The position numbers were made by a program, and so were the translations under genes. From Limnephilus marmoratus (lineage: Eukaryota > Arthropoda > Insecta > Trichoptera > Limnephilidae), in assembly GCA_917880885.1 (NCBI GenBank), contig OU862928.1, forward strand, positions 13,659,721 to 13,723,720: DNA of 64,000 nucleotides, given 5' to 3'. Below the pieces are notes generated by a model, which saw only the letters and a program-made list of their open reading frames with translations, was not told where the DNA came from and made no database searches. This document shows positions 22,581 through 32,151 of this stretch, in pieces (within the stretch, counting starts at the first letter, position 1; each line of letters begins with the position of its first letter).

Positions 22581-23196
22581 TTTTGACAAACAAAAAAAAT
22601 ATTTTAATTAAAAAAAAAAAAAAAAAAAAATTCACTACCCACAGTTGAAAAAATTATAAAGTATAATAACTTTTTTGTTTCGCAATCGAATTAGACGAGA
22701 TTTTCACTGGTCGGTGTGAAATACAAAAATATATTCGGATTATATCAGTTATTTAGGATTTTTTACAATATTACTGTTAAATTACACACTTTAAAAATAT
22801 TGTATGCCGCAAGGTTTGGCTATTGGGCCAAAACCTGCTTATTGGTTTTAAATCAATAAAAAACCTTATTTTATTAACTTTTGACACTGTAATATCTACT
22901 TTTAACACAAAATTAACCTATTTTAATACTTAAAAGCCTATGTTAAATTTGTACAATTACACTTTTAATAACCGCACTTCACCTCACATAAACGTCACTT
23001 TCGCACTTAATATTTAAGATTCTTAGTTAATTTTGGATATTATTCACGTAAACTAGATTGATGTGAAGGGAATAATGTCCCTACACACGAATATACTACA
23101 AAATTTGCTTTTAATTAAACTTTTACCAGATTTTTGCAATTAAAAAAGGAGCAAGATTTGAAATATTCCGCGCCAACCGGAGGTTGAAACTGAACG
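22581..23196 (-). promoter_or_regulatory. R1-B 5' untranslated region
   Basis: About 615 bp lie between the 5' junction and the ORF1 start, with an A-run on the plus strand at 22609-22630. LINE 5' regions usually hold an internal promoter, but I see no specific motif. The reading frame of the CR1-group endonuclease runs on by chance about 80 bp into it. Confidence 0.5.
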
Positions 23197-23897
23197 ATGC
23201 TTAGAGCAGGGTGGTGGCAGTCTAGGGGGAGGAGCTCGTCAACTGATTTAACAATATGAATTGAGAGATCACTACAGAATACCAGATCTATCAGCCGATT
23301 ATAGTTATTGTAGACTTGATTGACTTGATGTAGAGAGAGTAAGTTCATCATATTTATTATTTCGCGAGCGTTTTCTGGCAGGCTTAGGTTGTTATAAGAG
23401 TTTTTATTCATCCAATCAATGCTAGGGGTATTATAGTCACCAAATAAAATTGTTCTGGCATCAGGGTATTTGTTTTTGAAGGTTTCGAGGTCATCAATAT
23501 GGTTTCTGTAGACTGTGATGTTGGATCCTGGAGGAATGTAGACACATCCCAGTAGAATTTTACTTGATTTAGATTTTAATAATACGAATACCTGTTCCAC
23601 GTCACGATGTTTGCAAATTAATCGAGTGGTTGGCAGTGATTTATTAACGGATATGAGAACCCCTCCTCCTCTGGTTTTATTGCTGGTGGCTGGATTTCTG
23701 TCAAGGCGGTAGGTGTTGTAAGATGTAAATCCAAGTTCCTCGGTGTGAATATCAGGATCAAGCCAGGTTTCAGTAAGAAGAAATACATCAATGTTTTGAA
23801 GTAATGGAATAGTAGTTTGCAATTCTAAGAGTTTGGTGCGGCAGCTCCGGATGTTTTGTCCATATCCATTGATGTCTTTGAGTTTTTTGGAGTTGAC
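23197..23897 (-). pseudogene. CR1/Jockey-group LINE ORF2, endonuclease domain (split by R1 insertion)
   Basis: This is an APE-type endonuclease from GQNIRS through LLTETWLD, RGGGVLI, CVYIPPG, LFGDYNTPSIDW (catalytic GDxN) and DLVFCSD to the terminal HHPALSI, where R1-B interrupts it. The frame is open from just below a TAA at 23898-23900 and contains no ATG before the GDYN motif. It overlaps the ORF1 end, so its translation needs a mechanism other than simple AUG initiation. The protein continues in phase at 13484. Confidence 0.85.
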
Positions 23898-24559
23898 TTA
23901 ACTATTGTCGGCTTGCTGTTGATATATTTAATAGTTAGCCCGACTTCACCGCCTTGAATCCGACTTTCCATTGTATGACGTAGGTCCAACAGGTATTTTC
24001 TTTGATTTGGTGTTTGGTCGGAAAAAATTTTGACGGGGGAGTTGTTCAGGAAAAAGTTTTTTTTCCGGAGGATAGTCATTGCTTCAGTCGAGTTTCTTAA
24101 GATAACTTTAATGGGCCTCGATTTATCAGGCCTCACTGCTCCGAGACGAAATGTGTTGATTGAGTTTGGTTCTATGTTGTTATCTATTTTCTTTAAAATA
24201 TTTGTAATTTGTAAATTGTCATCCTCGAATTTTTCTATTTGGTTCAGTTTTGAGCTTTCAGGAACGTTTATAATTATAAGATTATTTGCTCTGATTTTTC
24301 TCTCTTCAAGCTCATCGGCCGCTTCACATGTAGTTTCTAGTGAGTTAGGTTTGGAGGTTAATGTTTTGATTCCTGTTAGCTCACCCTCGAGTGCTGCCAT
24401 TTTTGCAGCCATTTGCGCAATAGTTCCAAGAATAGCGTTGGTTTTCGGAATCATTTTCGCAATTTGATCCTTGTTCAGTTTGCTACTTGGGTCTATTATC
24501 AATTCAGTTAGGGCCTCAACCGCATCTCTCGCCAGACTGATGTATCCCTGTGAGTCCAT
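23825..24559 (-). CDS. CR1/Jockey-group LINE ORF1 protein
   Basis: A 244-residue frame with ATG at 24559. Residues about 20-80 look helical and may form a coiled coil (repeated Ala/Met/Leu heptads around IAQMAAKMAALEGEL). A central domain with NLIIINVPES...FRLGAVRPDKSRPIKVIL...LNNSPVKIFSDQTPNQRKYL resembles the RRM-like or LINE-1-type ORF1 core. The tail is short and polar. Such proteins bind element RNA. No zinc knuckle is present. The frame is intact and ends 23825, overlapping the ORF2 frame. Confidence 0.8.
   Translation of the reverse strand: MDSQGYISLARDAVEALTELIIDPSSKLNKDQIAKMIPKTNAILGTIAQMAAKMAALEGELTGIKTLTSKPNSLETTCEAADELEERKIRANNLIIINVPESSKLNQIEKFEDDNLQITNILKKIDNNIEPNSINTFRLGAVRPDKSRPIKVILRNSTEAMTILRKKNFFLNNSPVKIFSDQTPNQRKYLLDLRHTMESRIQGGEVGLTIKYINSKPTIVKSTPKNSKTSMDMDKTSGAAAPNS
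23882..23888 (-). promoter_or_regulatory. Candidate -1 frameshift heptamer between LINE ORF1 and ORF2
   Basis: On the minus strand the heptamer A AAA AAC is in the ORF1 reading phase. The ORF2 frame is -1 to ORF1, opens at TAA 23898-23900 about 10 nt upstream, and ORF1 stops at 23825-23827. The heptamer thus lies inside the narrow window where a -1 slip would fuse ORF1 to the endonuclease, which has no nearby ATG. Inference from sequence only; stop-start re-initiation is the alternative. Confidence 0.5.
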
Positions 24560-25139
24560 TTTATTAATTTAAATTTTTATTTATTTATTTTTTTTTTTAA
24601 ATGGAAGATGGTTTATCCTGGATCTAAGGTGAGTGACTTGAATTACTTGCTACTGTCGGCCGGGTAGCGCGGTAGTAACTTGGGTGACAATAATGCTTAT
24701 TGTTTAGACTTTTAATAATATTGATAATGCTCACTTAGTTAGATATTAGAATCCTTCAGGTTTGCACTACAACTTCCTCAAACTTGCAGTCACTTTGTGG
24801 CTTATTTATTAGTAGTTTCACTGTTTAAAGCAACTATATACTGTTAATTAGTATTGAGCGCAAAATTGAGCGTGCTCTCAGTGTCACTTGTTTTGATTGT
24901 TAATATTGCTAATAAGCATGTATACATATAAACTAATTAACTCGCCACTAATTATACAATGCTTGCAATTCAACACTGGATATTTGAAAGGGGAAAATCA
25001 AATACCTACTTACTCTAGGACATCCTTTTTCCAATTTCTTCCGTAGAACGAATTTCAACTAATTTTAAAATTTTCTAAATTCAACGAATTTCAACAACTA
25101 TAGTACGGCCCGCCAGCCGTTTTAAATCGCACAAAAATA
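24560..25139. other. LINE 5' region and short unassigned stretch
   Basis: A+T-rich sequence upstream of ORF1. The part next to ORF1 is presumably the LINE 5' untranslated region, but I could not fix its start; nothing else is recognisable. Confidence 0.4.
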
Positions 25140-25432
25140 GGTTTTATTTGAATTTCTCGGCTTATCTCTAATATAATTTACATGTATTATACATATAAAC
25201 ATTCCTCTTCAATCATTCTATCTATTGGTGAAAACCGTATGAAAATCCGTTGCGTAGTTTAAAAGATTAACGCGCACATCCATTTTGAACGACTTCATTT
25301 TATACTATGTAATGATGATAATGATGATGATGATGATGATGATGATAATGATGATGATGATAATGATGATAATGATGATGATAATGATGATGATGATGAT
25401 AATGATAATGATGATGATGATGATGATAATGC
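25140..25432 (+). mobile_element. RTE-type LINE 3' end with GAT/ATG microsatellite tail
   Basis: The sequence TCTATCTATTGGTGAAAACC...AAAATCCGTTGCGTAGTTTAA...TTTTATACTATGTAATGATG looks like the widespread 3' end of insect RTE elements, recognised from memory. It is followed by an imperfect (GATGAT/AATGATGATG) run at 25304-25432, the form of tail RTE elements carry. Only the 3' untranslated region is present. The Met/Ile-rich frame through the microsatellite is not a gene. Confidence 0.6.
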
Positions 25433-25839
25433 AGAATACAAGAATAGAAAAATATGTAATTATGGAATATTAAAATTAATAATAGGAAAAAAAAACTTAA
25501 ATGGTATTAAAATAATATAAATTATCAATTATTATGTAGGGCGTGATATGGGGTGAGCTCGGACCCAGCACTTACTCAGGAGTGGCGCTTGATGATGGAA
25601 GGCTGCGGTCAACCTTTATGTTGTCGGAGGCCATTAGCCGCATCCTGGCTCTAGTGACCCGGTGTCTCATAAGATCGGCGAATCTATGCAGTTATATATC
25701 CGTAAACATTGTCAATGCGCTGTCGTATCTTCTGTATCCAAAACTAGGCCTTAACAGGAAAAATTAGGAAAAAACTGAATTTTTGCAGGTAAGTTGTATC
25801 TACCCTGGAGAGTATTTTAACAAAAGTCCCCACTCCTCT
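25433..25839. other. Unassigned sequence
   Basis: No gene or recognisable element is visible. A short G+C-richer stretch at 25540-25750 has an open frame of 74 codons on the plus strand without recognisable motifs. Confidence 0.3.
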
Positions 25840-26671
25840 CCCGCTAGCTTCCCTCCTTTGCCCTCCCAAACATTAAAATTTGGGGTCCTACTAAAGCAAT
25901 TATTTTTCATAAACTAAAACATATATCAGAAAAAAAATTTCAGCACTGAACTTCTTACATAACGGCCTAAAATTTGTATACAACAATTTTTTTATTATCT
26001 GCTTTAGTTTGGCCAATAATAACGAGATTGTTGTTAAAAAAAATTGAAAAATAATATTTTTAAGTTTAATATTTTATTTGTCTGAGAAAATATGAAGAAA
26101 TACTTCAAAAAAATTATTTGCCACATTTAATAAGCTTTAAAATCACGTATAAGAGTGTTTTTACATCCTTCATTCCCATTGAAAGTAGTGGATAAGCGCT
26201 TATAATAAGTTGTAAGGTTTCATCCGCCGTCAGTTCCCCAGCAAATCACGTAGCGAAAGCGTGTTCACCCACGGCAGGATACCCCGCCGCGCTCCGTACC
26301 TCAAGACCATCGGAGGAAGCAGAACAACAAACCCTTCATACCCTTCCCTACCTCAAGACCGCGGCTGGGATCGCGGCTCGTGCAAAATCACGCGTCACGA
26401 GAGTGTCCAACGGTCTTTACCCACAAGTCAAGCGGATACCCCGCGCGCTTCCTCCCCACCTCCCCGCACACTCGAGAAGGGGTAGATTTAAATACAAGAA
26501 ACAAACGCATGGAGCGTTAGTTACTGCAGGCGCGTAGAGTAGAGCACAGGACCCCGGAAGAGCCACGCACGCTGTCGGTCATTACCGCGATCGGCAAGAA
26601 TCGCGGGAACAAATATGTGAAAGTCGTAATAAAGTTCCGGGGGTCGGAGACAATAGCCAGCTCATTTCAAA
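25840..26671 (+). repeat. Repeat X2, inverted copy of X1 with empty hAT and MITE sites
   Basis: This matches the three X1 segments in reverse complement. It carries a single GAGTGTCC at 26401-26408 where X1 holds the 3.8-kb hAT element, and a single TTA/TAA site near 26203 where X1 holds the 1.2-kb MITE. It includes a TTTAAATACAA box near 26490 and an AATAAA at 26629. The repeat class is unknown. Confidence 0.65.
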
Positions 26672-27324
26672 TGTAATTCAAGTAAATAGTCACAACTCCG
26701 CATTTTAAACATGTTAACTAAAAATAACCCACACAGACTTACAACAATCGAGATTAAAAACCTATCCATAATCCCAGTGACCGCGATACTAAATTCGAAA
26801 AGTGCACGGACGTGACGCTCCATGGCCATGGAAAAGACTCTAACGCCGACACTAATACCTACTATCTGGTCCCGGTCTTAAACACCGCGACTTCGCCACC
26901 ACGCCAGCTCCGAGGACGCCTGGAAACCGGACCCACCTTCACGCTATCCTCGTTCCGATCCTTGGACCACCCCCGTCTGCAGGTATCGGCCTCTCCTCAT
27001 CGGACACCCACGTAACGCCGTTGGAATTACGAAACAAAACTTACACCAATACGTATGATTACCGTTTTTAATATTAATGATTAGAATTCTCGAGCCAATT
27101 TAGGTAGGAATACTCTTTTATGCACCATGTCATGTACTTTCTCAATATATACTTTATGTGATAACTATTTCCTGTTTGATTTAACATCCACCTTTCCCGT
27201 TCAATGATATTGGGTCAGACTCGCCCCCTGAAGATCTGAGCTAAGCCGAGGGCACGAGGCATTAGAAGCGTAAAAGTAAATGTCGAGCTAGCCACCTGTA
27301 GATTCCCATATTTAAAACATTACA
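26672..27324 (+). repeat. Candidate LTR next to X2
   Basis: The segment starts TGTAAT and ends ATTACA, a perfect 6-bp inverted repeat. One base later comes TGGCGACC (27326), the start of the primer-binding site used by many gypsy-group elements (tRNA-Arg type). No gag or pol follows, so only LTR plus leader remain. The start coincides with the limit of detectable X1/X2 matching, so X2 and this LTR could be parts of one element instead. Confidence 0.4.
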
Positions 27325-27569
27325 CTGGCGACCAACAAAAAAAAAAACTGAAAATATCATTGAAACGGGGATGGTTTTTGTTCTAACAATAAAATGTATG
27401 TAATAGTGTAATTATTGGTATTACCAGCCACCGGTAATCATATAGTGTATCAAACCCTCGTAATATTGTTAAAGTTAATTAGAGTAAAGAACCTAGAAAT
27501 AGCGGCGGAAATCGCCGACGGTAAAGTTGATACCTATCAATTCGCCTGCGATCCGATTCAATAAATATC

Positions 27570-27903
27570 GTTTCATCATACGAAAACCAAAGTGAAAAGC
27601 GATATACGGACGCACACTGCAAAGCTCGGTCAGCTGTGGAAAGGTGTTTTGAAAGGGACTTGGAGATGTTTATCGGCCCAGCGTATTTTAATGTACGAAC
27701 CTGTACGAGCGTGCCACATCATCAACTCGTGTGTCTTATTGCACAATCTGCGGAGGATGAGCAGAATGGACCTTGAGATAGATAACCAGCCTGAAATAAA
27801 AAACCCATTACCCATTGCAGAAGACCACGAACTTCCGAGGACACGTCTTGCTGAAGGAAGACGTGCCAGAAATCAGATAATCACTTCTCACTTTACACAT
27901 TAA
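27570..27903 (+). pseudogene. HARBI1-like: PIF/Harbinger transposase relic, C-terminal end
   Basis: The plus-strand frame has LKGTWRCLSAQRILMYEP and ACHIINSCVLLHNL, which match the conserved C-terminal region of Harbinger DDE nucleases. The preceding motif (AHCKARSAVERCF) is in another frame, so there is an indel near 27650. The N-terminal two thirds and the catalytic Asp residues are absent. No terminal repeats were found near it. Confidence 0.7.
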
Positions 27904-28289
27904 CAGCGCTGATTTCTTAAATTTAAATCATGACAAAATACATTCTTTTCAAACAAGTGTCATTTATGTTACAACTCTTTTTAATGATGTCTACCAACCA
28001 TTTTTCCAGCTCTGTTTTGTTTTTACTTTAACTTATGTATATCATTATGTATATTGTGTATCGTAACAGTGCCTTCTCTCTTTTGCTGCATTGTTAATAT
28101 AAGTTTGCCTATTTCACGTAACCACCATTTTGTTTAAAAAGAAAAACTATATTTCATAATATTATTTTCTTTTAAATGACTAAGAACGTTTACAATTATT
28201 ATACATGTTATTATTTCATAAATTTGAGATATTCAAAATTAAATACCAGCTATGTATTGTTATATATGTAGTGTAAAAAGAATATATGA
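27904..28289. other. A+T-rich sequence, no feature seen
   Basis: No reading frame or repeat that I recognise. Confidence 0.3.
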
Positions 28290-28530
28290 TGCAAATGTAA
28301 TGGTAGAAGAAGTCGGGGACGCCCGAGGAAGACATGGCACGATCAAGTGAATCAGATACTTAAGACGGGCCATGTCAAAAGTCAGAATAATAGAAGAGTA
28401 TGTATGAGACAATGTATGAATGTGAGTGAGGCAAAGAGTGTGTGCCAAAACCGAGTTGTTTGGCGGTCGGTCCTCTCTGCCTACCCCTGCGGGGAAACGG
28501 CGTGATGGTTAGTTAGTTAGTTAATGTACT
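28290..28530 (+). pseudogene. LINE C-terminal relic
   Basis: The plus-strand frame reads SRGRPRKTWHDQV and later VVWRSVLSAYPCGETA then stop. This is the end of the C-terminal domain of a LINE Pol, in which a GRPRxxW motif follows the RT. A short GTTAGTTAGTTA tail follows at 28510-28522, consistent with a microsatellite-ended LINE. Everything upstream is missing. Confidence 0.6.
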
Positions 28531-28737
28531 GTTAAGGTTAGACACCCTTCTAGAACTGTCTTTATGTTTGTTTACTCTCATTTTCTGTATTATTTGTAAA
28601 CAAGTTTGTTTCTTCTCTTGCCTAGCGGCTCGCTGTTATACTGACGTAGTGCTGTGCGGCGGTCATCGTTATATTTGAAATGGTCATCGGGAATCGGGAT
28701 CAGATGACTTAGTTTGCTACACAATATTTTTAATTTA

Positions 28738-29796
28738 TATTTTTTTTTTGTTCTCATTAATTTTATAAGATACGCACCTGGGGGCTATACACTGAGCAAC
28801 ATTTTGTCATGTCCACCAATTCCCATTTAGGATGTGGAATAGACCTCGTCGTAATAGAATAGGTTCGGTTACTAGATGGTAATGTTTTCTAGCTAGCCAC
28901 CTGCGTCTCCCCCCGGGACATGGCCGAATGAGCCCATCAACTATTCACCCTGCCTCTAGTGACTTGACGCTTTTATCCTTAGGGTCTGCGGGTTTCCACC
29001 CCATTTTCCCAGTTACTTTTTTATCTAGGCACTACCGGGAAACTTGCTTAAAGGCGAGGATGACAAGTTTCGTGCACGGTCATTTTAAAGCCCATATACT
29101 TTCTCTCGGAGACTGCCAGCTGAATGGTGGAATACACACTACACACTCCGGATTAGTACATCTTAGTAACTACTTTTTACATTTCACATTTTTGTTATTC
29201 GTTTTTTATCTCTTATTTGCAGATGCTTGCAGTCCTACAGGCAGCAATTTTGTCCTGTTTCTTTCTTTTGTCTTTTTTTTCTAATAGTCACCAAGAGGCT
29301 CTTTAGGAATAAAGACCGCTGCTCAAAGGAGCGGCCACTTGTTATCTCTAATGACTACTTATACTTTGCTATCCCGTACTTTTGTAAGCACTTGCATACT
29401 GCTATACTGTATGCTAACACTGTATGCGGGGACATTTTTTTTTTATTTTTTTTTTATTAGCAAAATTTTTTGATACATGGGAATAGGTACAAACATAATA
29501 ACATAAAATATAAGAGAGTAACAAAAAAGATCCCACAAAGGCGAAGCCTGTGCGTGGGTATTATATTATGTGGATATTAAACAGTGGTGGTAAACATAGA
29601 ATTTAAAAATATATATACATAGTGTCTTTAGAGATCAACATGATCGATTTTACAGGAGATTATTGTGAGATTTCTTAAAATTAAATTTCTTAAATTTGGA
29701 GGTCTAGTTTTGATCAGACCTTACGAGAGCCTTGAAGGAGTAACCATAAGTTACTTATACTAGGGCGGGAAAGTGGTGGGACCCTCCAAATGCTTC
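28738..29796 (+). mobile_element. R1-clade LINE 3' end, third copy (R1-C)
   Basis: This plus-strand segment matches the distal 3' untranslated regions of R1-A and R1-B: a CTTAGGGTCTGCGGG core near 28980, GCAGATGCTTGCAG near 29220, and the terminal GGGCGGGAAAGTGGTGGGA near 29770. No ORF2 remains. It is interrupted by a LINE tail at 29438-29695. Possible imperfect target duplications are TGCTACACAATATT (28716) and TGCTTCACACTATT (29797). Confidence 0.65.
29438..29695 (-). mobile_element. Short LINE 3' tail inserted in R1-C
   Basis: A T-run at 29438-29458 (poly-A tail on the minus strand) is followed by a 3' untranslated region with the two-stem hairpin CCCACAAAGGCGAAGCC...GTGGG near 29533-29560. 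This is the same hairpin design as in LINE-E at 5937-5964, so it is a severely truncated copy of that LINE group. Confidence 0.6.
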
Positions 29797-29883
29797 ACAC
29801 TATTGGTAATTTACATTGATGGTTTTGATACACGAATTACTTTTAGACTTACCTTCCAAACTTTATTATTTGTTGGTTTTCAG

Positions 29884-30093
29884 AAATACCCAACAGGCTG
29901 AGATGGGATGCAAACTGCCACCCTACCCCGCCAACGGACTCTACAGCACGTATGGAGCTGATGTGGAGCCCGGTCAAACCGTGGCTGCTTATACCGTCAT
30001 CAACATAGAGTGCAACTTCGGTTACAATGCAACCGCAGCTGTCGCTTACTGCCAGACAACAAACACTTGGTCCAATGAGTGGCAATGTGTAAG
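29884..30093 (+). CDS. Internal exon encoding a sushi/CCP domain (host gene)
   Basis: A 210-bp exon with a pyrimidine-rich acceptor ending CAG at 29881-29883 and a strong donor AAG|GTAAGA at 30093/30094. It encodes one sushi module: GCKLPPYPANGLYST...VINIECNFGYNATAAVAYC...WSNEWQC, with four cysteines and the Trp before the last Cys. Both splice phases are 2, so the exon could be skipped or duplicated in frame. Sushi modules mediate extracellular protein binding. In insects, the CxLPPYP start is reminiscent of modular serine proteases upstream of Toll, but adhesion or clotting-type proteins are equally possible. No other exon of the gene is visible; transposons fill both introns. Confidence 0.7.
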
Positions 30094-30269
30094 GTAAGAA
30101 TAGTATTAAAATTATTTATATAACGCCGTTTTTGTGAAAAATTTCCTCAGAGGCAGTGCACTTTTCCCTTTCTCTTTTTTAATTTTGTAATGCGAAGCAC
30201 GAAAGTCGAAACTTCTACCGCAACTACACAGCCAGTGAGAGTATGGCATCCCCAATTGGGGGTATATTG

Positions 30270-30490
30270 GGAGACAGAAGTTAGTGGAGTGGGGAAGGAG
30301 ATGGGTGCAGAGAAAGGTGGGGAGGTACCTGGCTATTTAGATCTGTTCACCAACCACGGCTAAAGTCATTTCAGTTTCAATTCTGAATGGTGGTCTTACA
30401 TCAGAACGATACCGAGAGTGTCATCCACTCTAGAACGTGCCGTACACCGCACGCCGGGATTTGAATCAGCAACCTTCGGAGTGCTACTCA
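30270..30490 (-). mobile_element. tRNA-derived SINE, second copy
   Basis: Same body as the SINE at 9741-10050 (AATTCTGAATGGTGGTCTTAC, GTACCTGGCTATTTAGATCTG). It has a decayed B box read on the minus strand (GCTGATTCAAATCCCGGCG, about 30452-30470). The A box region is diverged. Confidence 0.6.
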
Positions 30491-30494
30491 CGAA

Positions 30495-31240
30495 TTATTT
30501 TGGATGAAAAACTAAGTTTCGCCAATCATATCCACCAAATTGTGAACAAAGGTGTGAAAACAATAGGCTTCGTATGAAGAACAACTAAAAACTTCAATTC
30601 CATACACGCCATTAAATTAATATATGTACCTCTAGTTAGAAGCCAAATGGAATATAACTCGGTAGTTTAGTCTCTATCTTACAAAATTCACATTAATAAC
30701 ATTGAGCGAATACAAAAAAAAAACAGTGGTTATAGATTTTCAATTAAATATTCTTAAAATATAATTTTTTTTAAATGTTCTAAAAATACATACACTAGAA
30801 GACGGACGTAAAATAAACGACTTAATATTTTTATTCAAAATACTTAACTCTAAGTTCGACTGTTGCGAACTCCTGCAACTCATAAACTTACGAATACCGT
30901 CAGTAACTACACGACAAAATACACTATTCTACTGCAGCATTCATAAGCGGGACTACACTGTTCACCCTCCGATACAACGATTTCACACTATGGGTAACCA
31001 GTACTTAGGTGATGTTAACATATTAAACATAAACTTGGCGAATTGTGTGGATCTTGTAAAAAAAATTATTCCAAAACTATTCCTAAACATATCTCTATTT
31101 TTGAAAACCTATCAAATTGCTGTATTTTTCTATTTTTGTGACTTGTGTGCATTTTTTATCTAATTATATTTTTAGTATTTCTTTATTTCATTTATGTCAT
31201 GAATTAATTGTACAACCAAACATGTAAAAGCCCTCTGGGC
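30495..31240 (+). pseudogene. CR1-type LINE reverse transcriptase relic
   Basis: The plus strand encodes, with many stops and shifts, segments like the C-terminal RT region of the LINE at 11.3-13.5 kb: ILDEKLSFANHIHQIVNKGVKTIGFV, then LIYVPLVRSQMEYNSVV, then a tail with ARIPSVTTRQN-like sequence. It is clearly older than the copy at 11-25 kb. Confidence 0.65.
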
Positions 31241-31245
31241 ATTCA

Positions 31246-31949
31246 GAGCGTTTAACCAGCCAGCGGACGAAAATCCACAGTTGTTCTTGCGATCGTGCAG
31301 GGCGGTTACAATGAGAAAGATTATTTATTCTCCGTACCAGCTTTTTAAAATTATACCTAACTCAATATCGATTTTATTTCATTCCAAATTTGCTATAATT
31401 TATACCTACATCCAAAAATGCTGAAAGGTGTGATGATAAAACTATTAATATAATGTACTTTTTGTAATTATTTTTTGTTAAGTATTTATCATTTTTCAAT
31501 CATGTCTAAGGTAAATAAAAATATTTAAAAAAATCTGAAATATATTGGTTTGTAAGTGCGCAAATAAATACACAAACGGACCAATTTTCGTCAAGAAACA
31601 CATGTACGTATATATTTTGGAATGATTTTATTTAAACTAAAATTAAAATTCTAAGACATGCGATACCCAGAAAATGTATTGATTTATTTAACTGCATTAT
31701 TATATGATTTGAAATGGGTGTGATATAATATAAAATCTGTTTTGAAAATTTAACAAATCCACCAACGACTTATGATGTAACCTTATTATACTAAAAATAA
31801 ACATTTTTTTTCAAAATTTAAAACATGCGAATGCTAGATAAAAGGACAATCTTTCGAAATTTATTTATAATTTTTTGTGGAAAAGAGTCAATACGTCTTA
31901 AATCTGATTTAAAAATGACATATTTCTGGTTTTCTCTGGTAATACCCTC
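31246..31949. mobile_element. TTAA-site MITE, copy 1
   Basis: Starts GAGCGTTTAACCAGCCAGCG and ends CTCTGGTAATACCCTC followed by TTAA. It matches the 559-bp copy at 49102-49660 over its length with indels. The left TTAA is not preserved here. TTAA duplication suggests a piggyBac- or Kolobok-type non-autonomous element. Confidence 0.65.
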
Positions 31950-32151
31950 TTAAATTAATAAATATATAATATATTTATTTATTTATTTGATGCAATATAT
32001 TTACATTTTATACACAATTCAATGATGTTGGCCTCACTGGGTGGTTTACCCGTGCTGAGTCCTCCATTTCACATACAAAATTATACACAATACATATAAA
32101 TATATAATATATATAATATTGGTGAAAAAACGGAATAAAGTATATTTATTG
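31950..32151. other. A+T-rich flank of element G2a
   Basis: Contains TTTATTTATTTATTT and a GGGTGGTTTACCC hairpin near 32040-32052, which may be a minus-strand LINE tail. The last four bases (ATTG, 32148-32151) are the G2a target duplication. AAAAAACGGAATAAAGTA just before it recurs in similar form after the Penelope-like element (47450). Confidence 0.4.

Larger units (their letters stand above)
16743..23196 (-). mobile_element. R1-clade LINE copy B, full length
   Basis: This is a 6.45-kb element in minus orientation: 5' untranslated region, ORF1, ORF2 and a 1.2-kb 3' untranslated region. It is flanked by ATGCTTAGAGCAG at 16730-16742 and 23197-23209 (13 bp). The 5' end on the element strand starts CGTTCAGTTTCAACC right after the duplicated target. 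R1-clade features are ORF1 with three zinc knuckles, a short ORF1/ORF2 overlap, the FDHAWWPM motif in RT, and the C-terminal CCHC. R1-clade LINEs are often site-specific, and this one sits at the same site as copy A. Confidence 0.88.
23197..25100 (-). mobile_element. CR1/Jockey-group LINE, 5' part (ORF1 and endonuclease)
   Basis: This is the upstream half of the LINE whose 3' half is at 11146-13498. It contains the 5' region, complete ORF1 and most of the endonuclease, and ends at the R1-B junction (ATGCTTAGAGCAG, 23197-23209). The 5' end is not sharply defined; the RTE tail next to it begins near 25140. Confidence 0.8.

Noticed and set aside
25285..25473. Met/Ile-rich open frame.
   Set aside because: It is a translated ATG/GAT microsatellite, the tail of an RTE-type LINE.
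26812..27015. 67-codon plus-strand frame next to X2.
   Set aside because: Low-information Thr/Ser/Pro-rich peptide inside a candidate LTR; no homology recognised.
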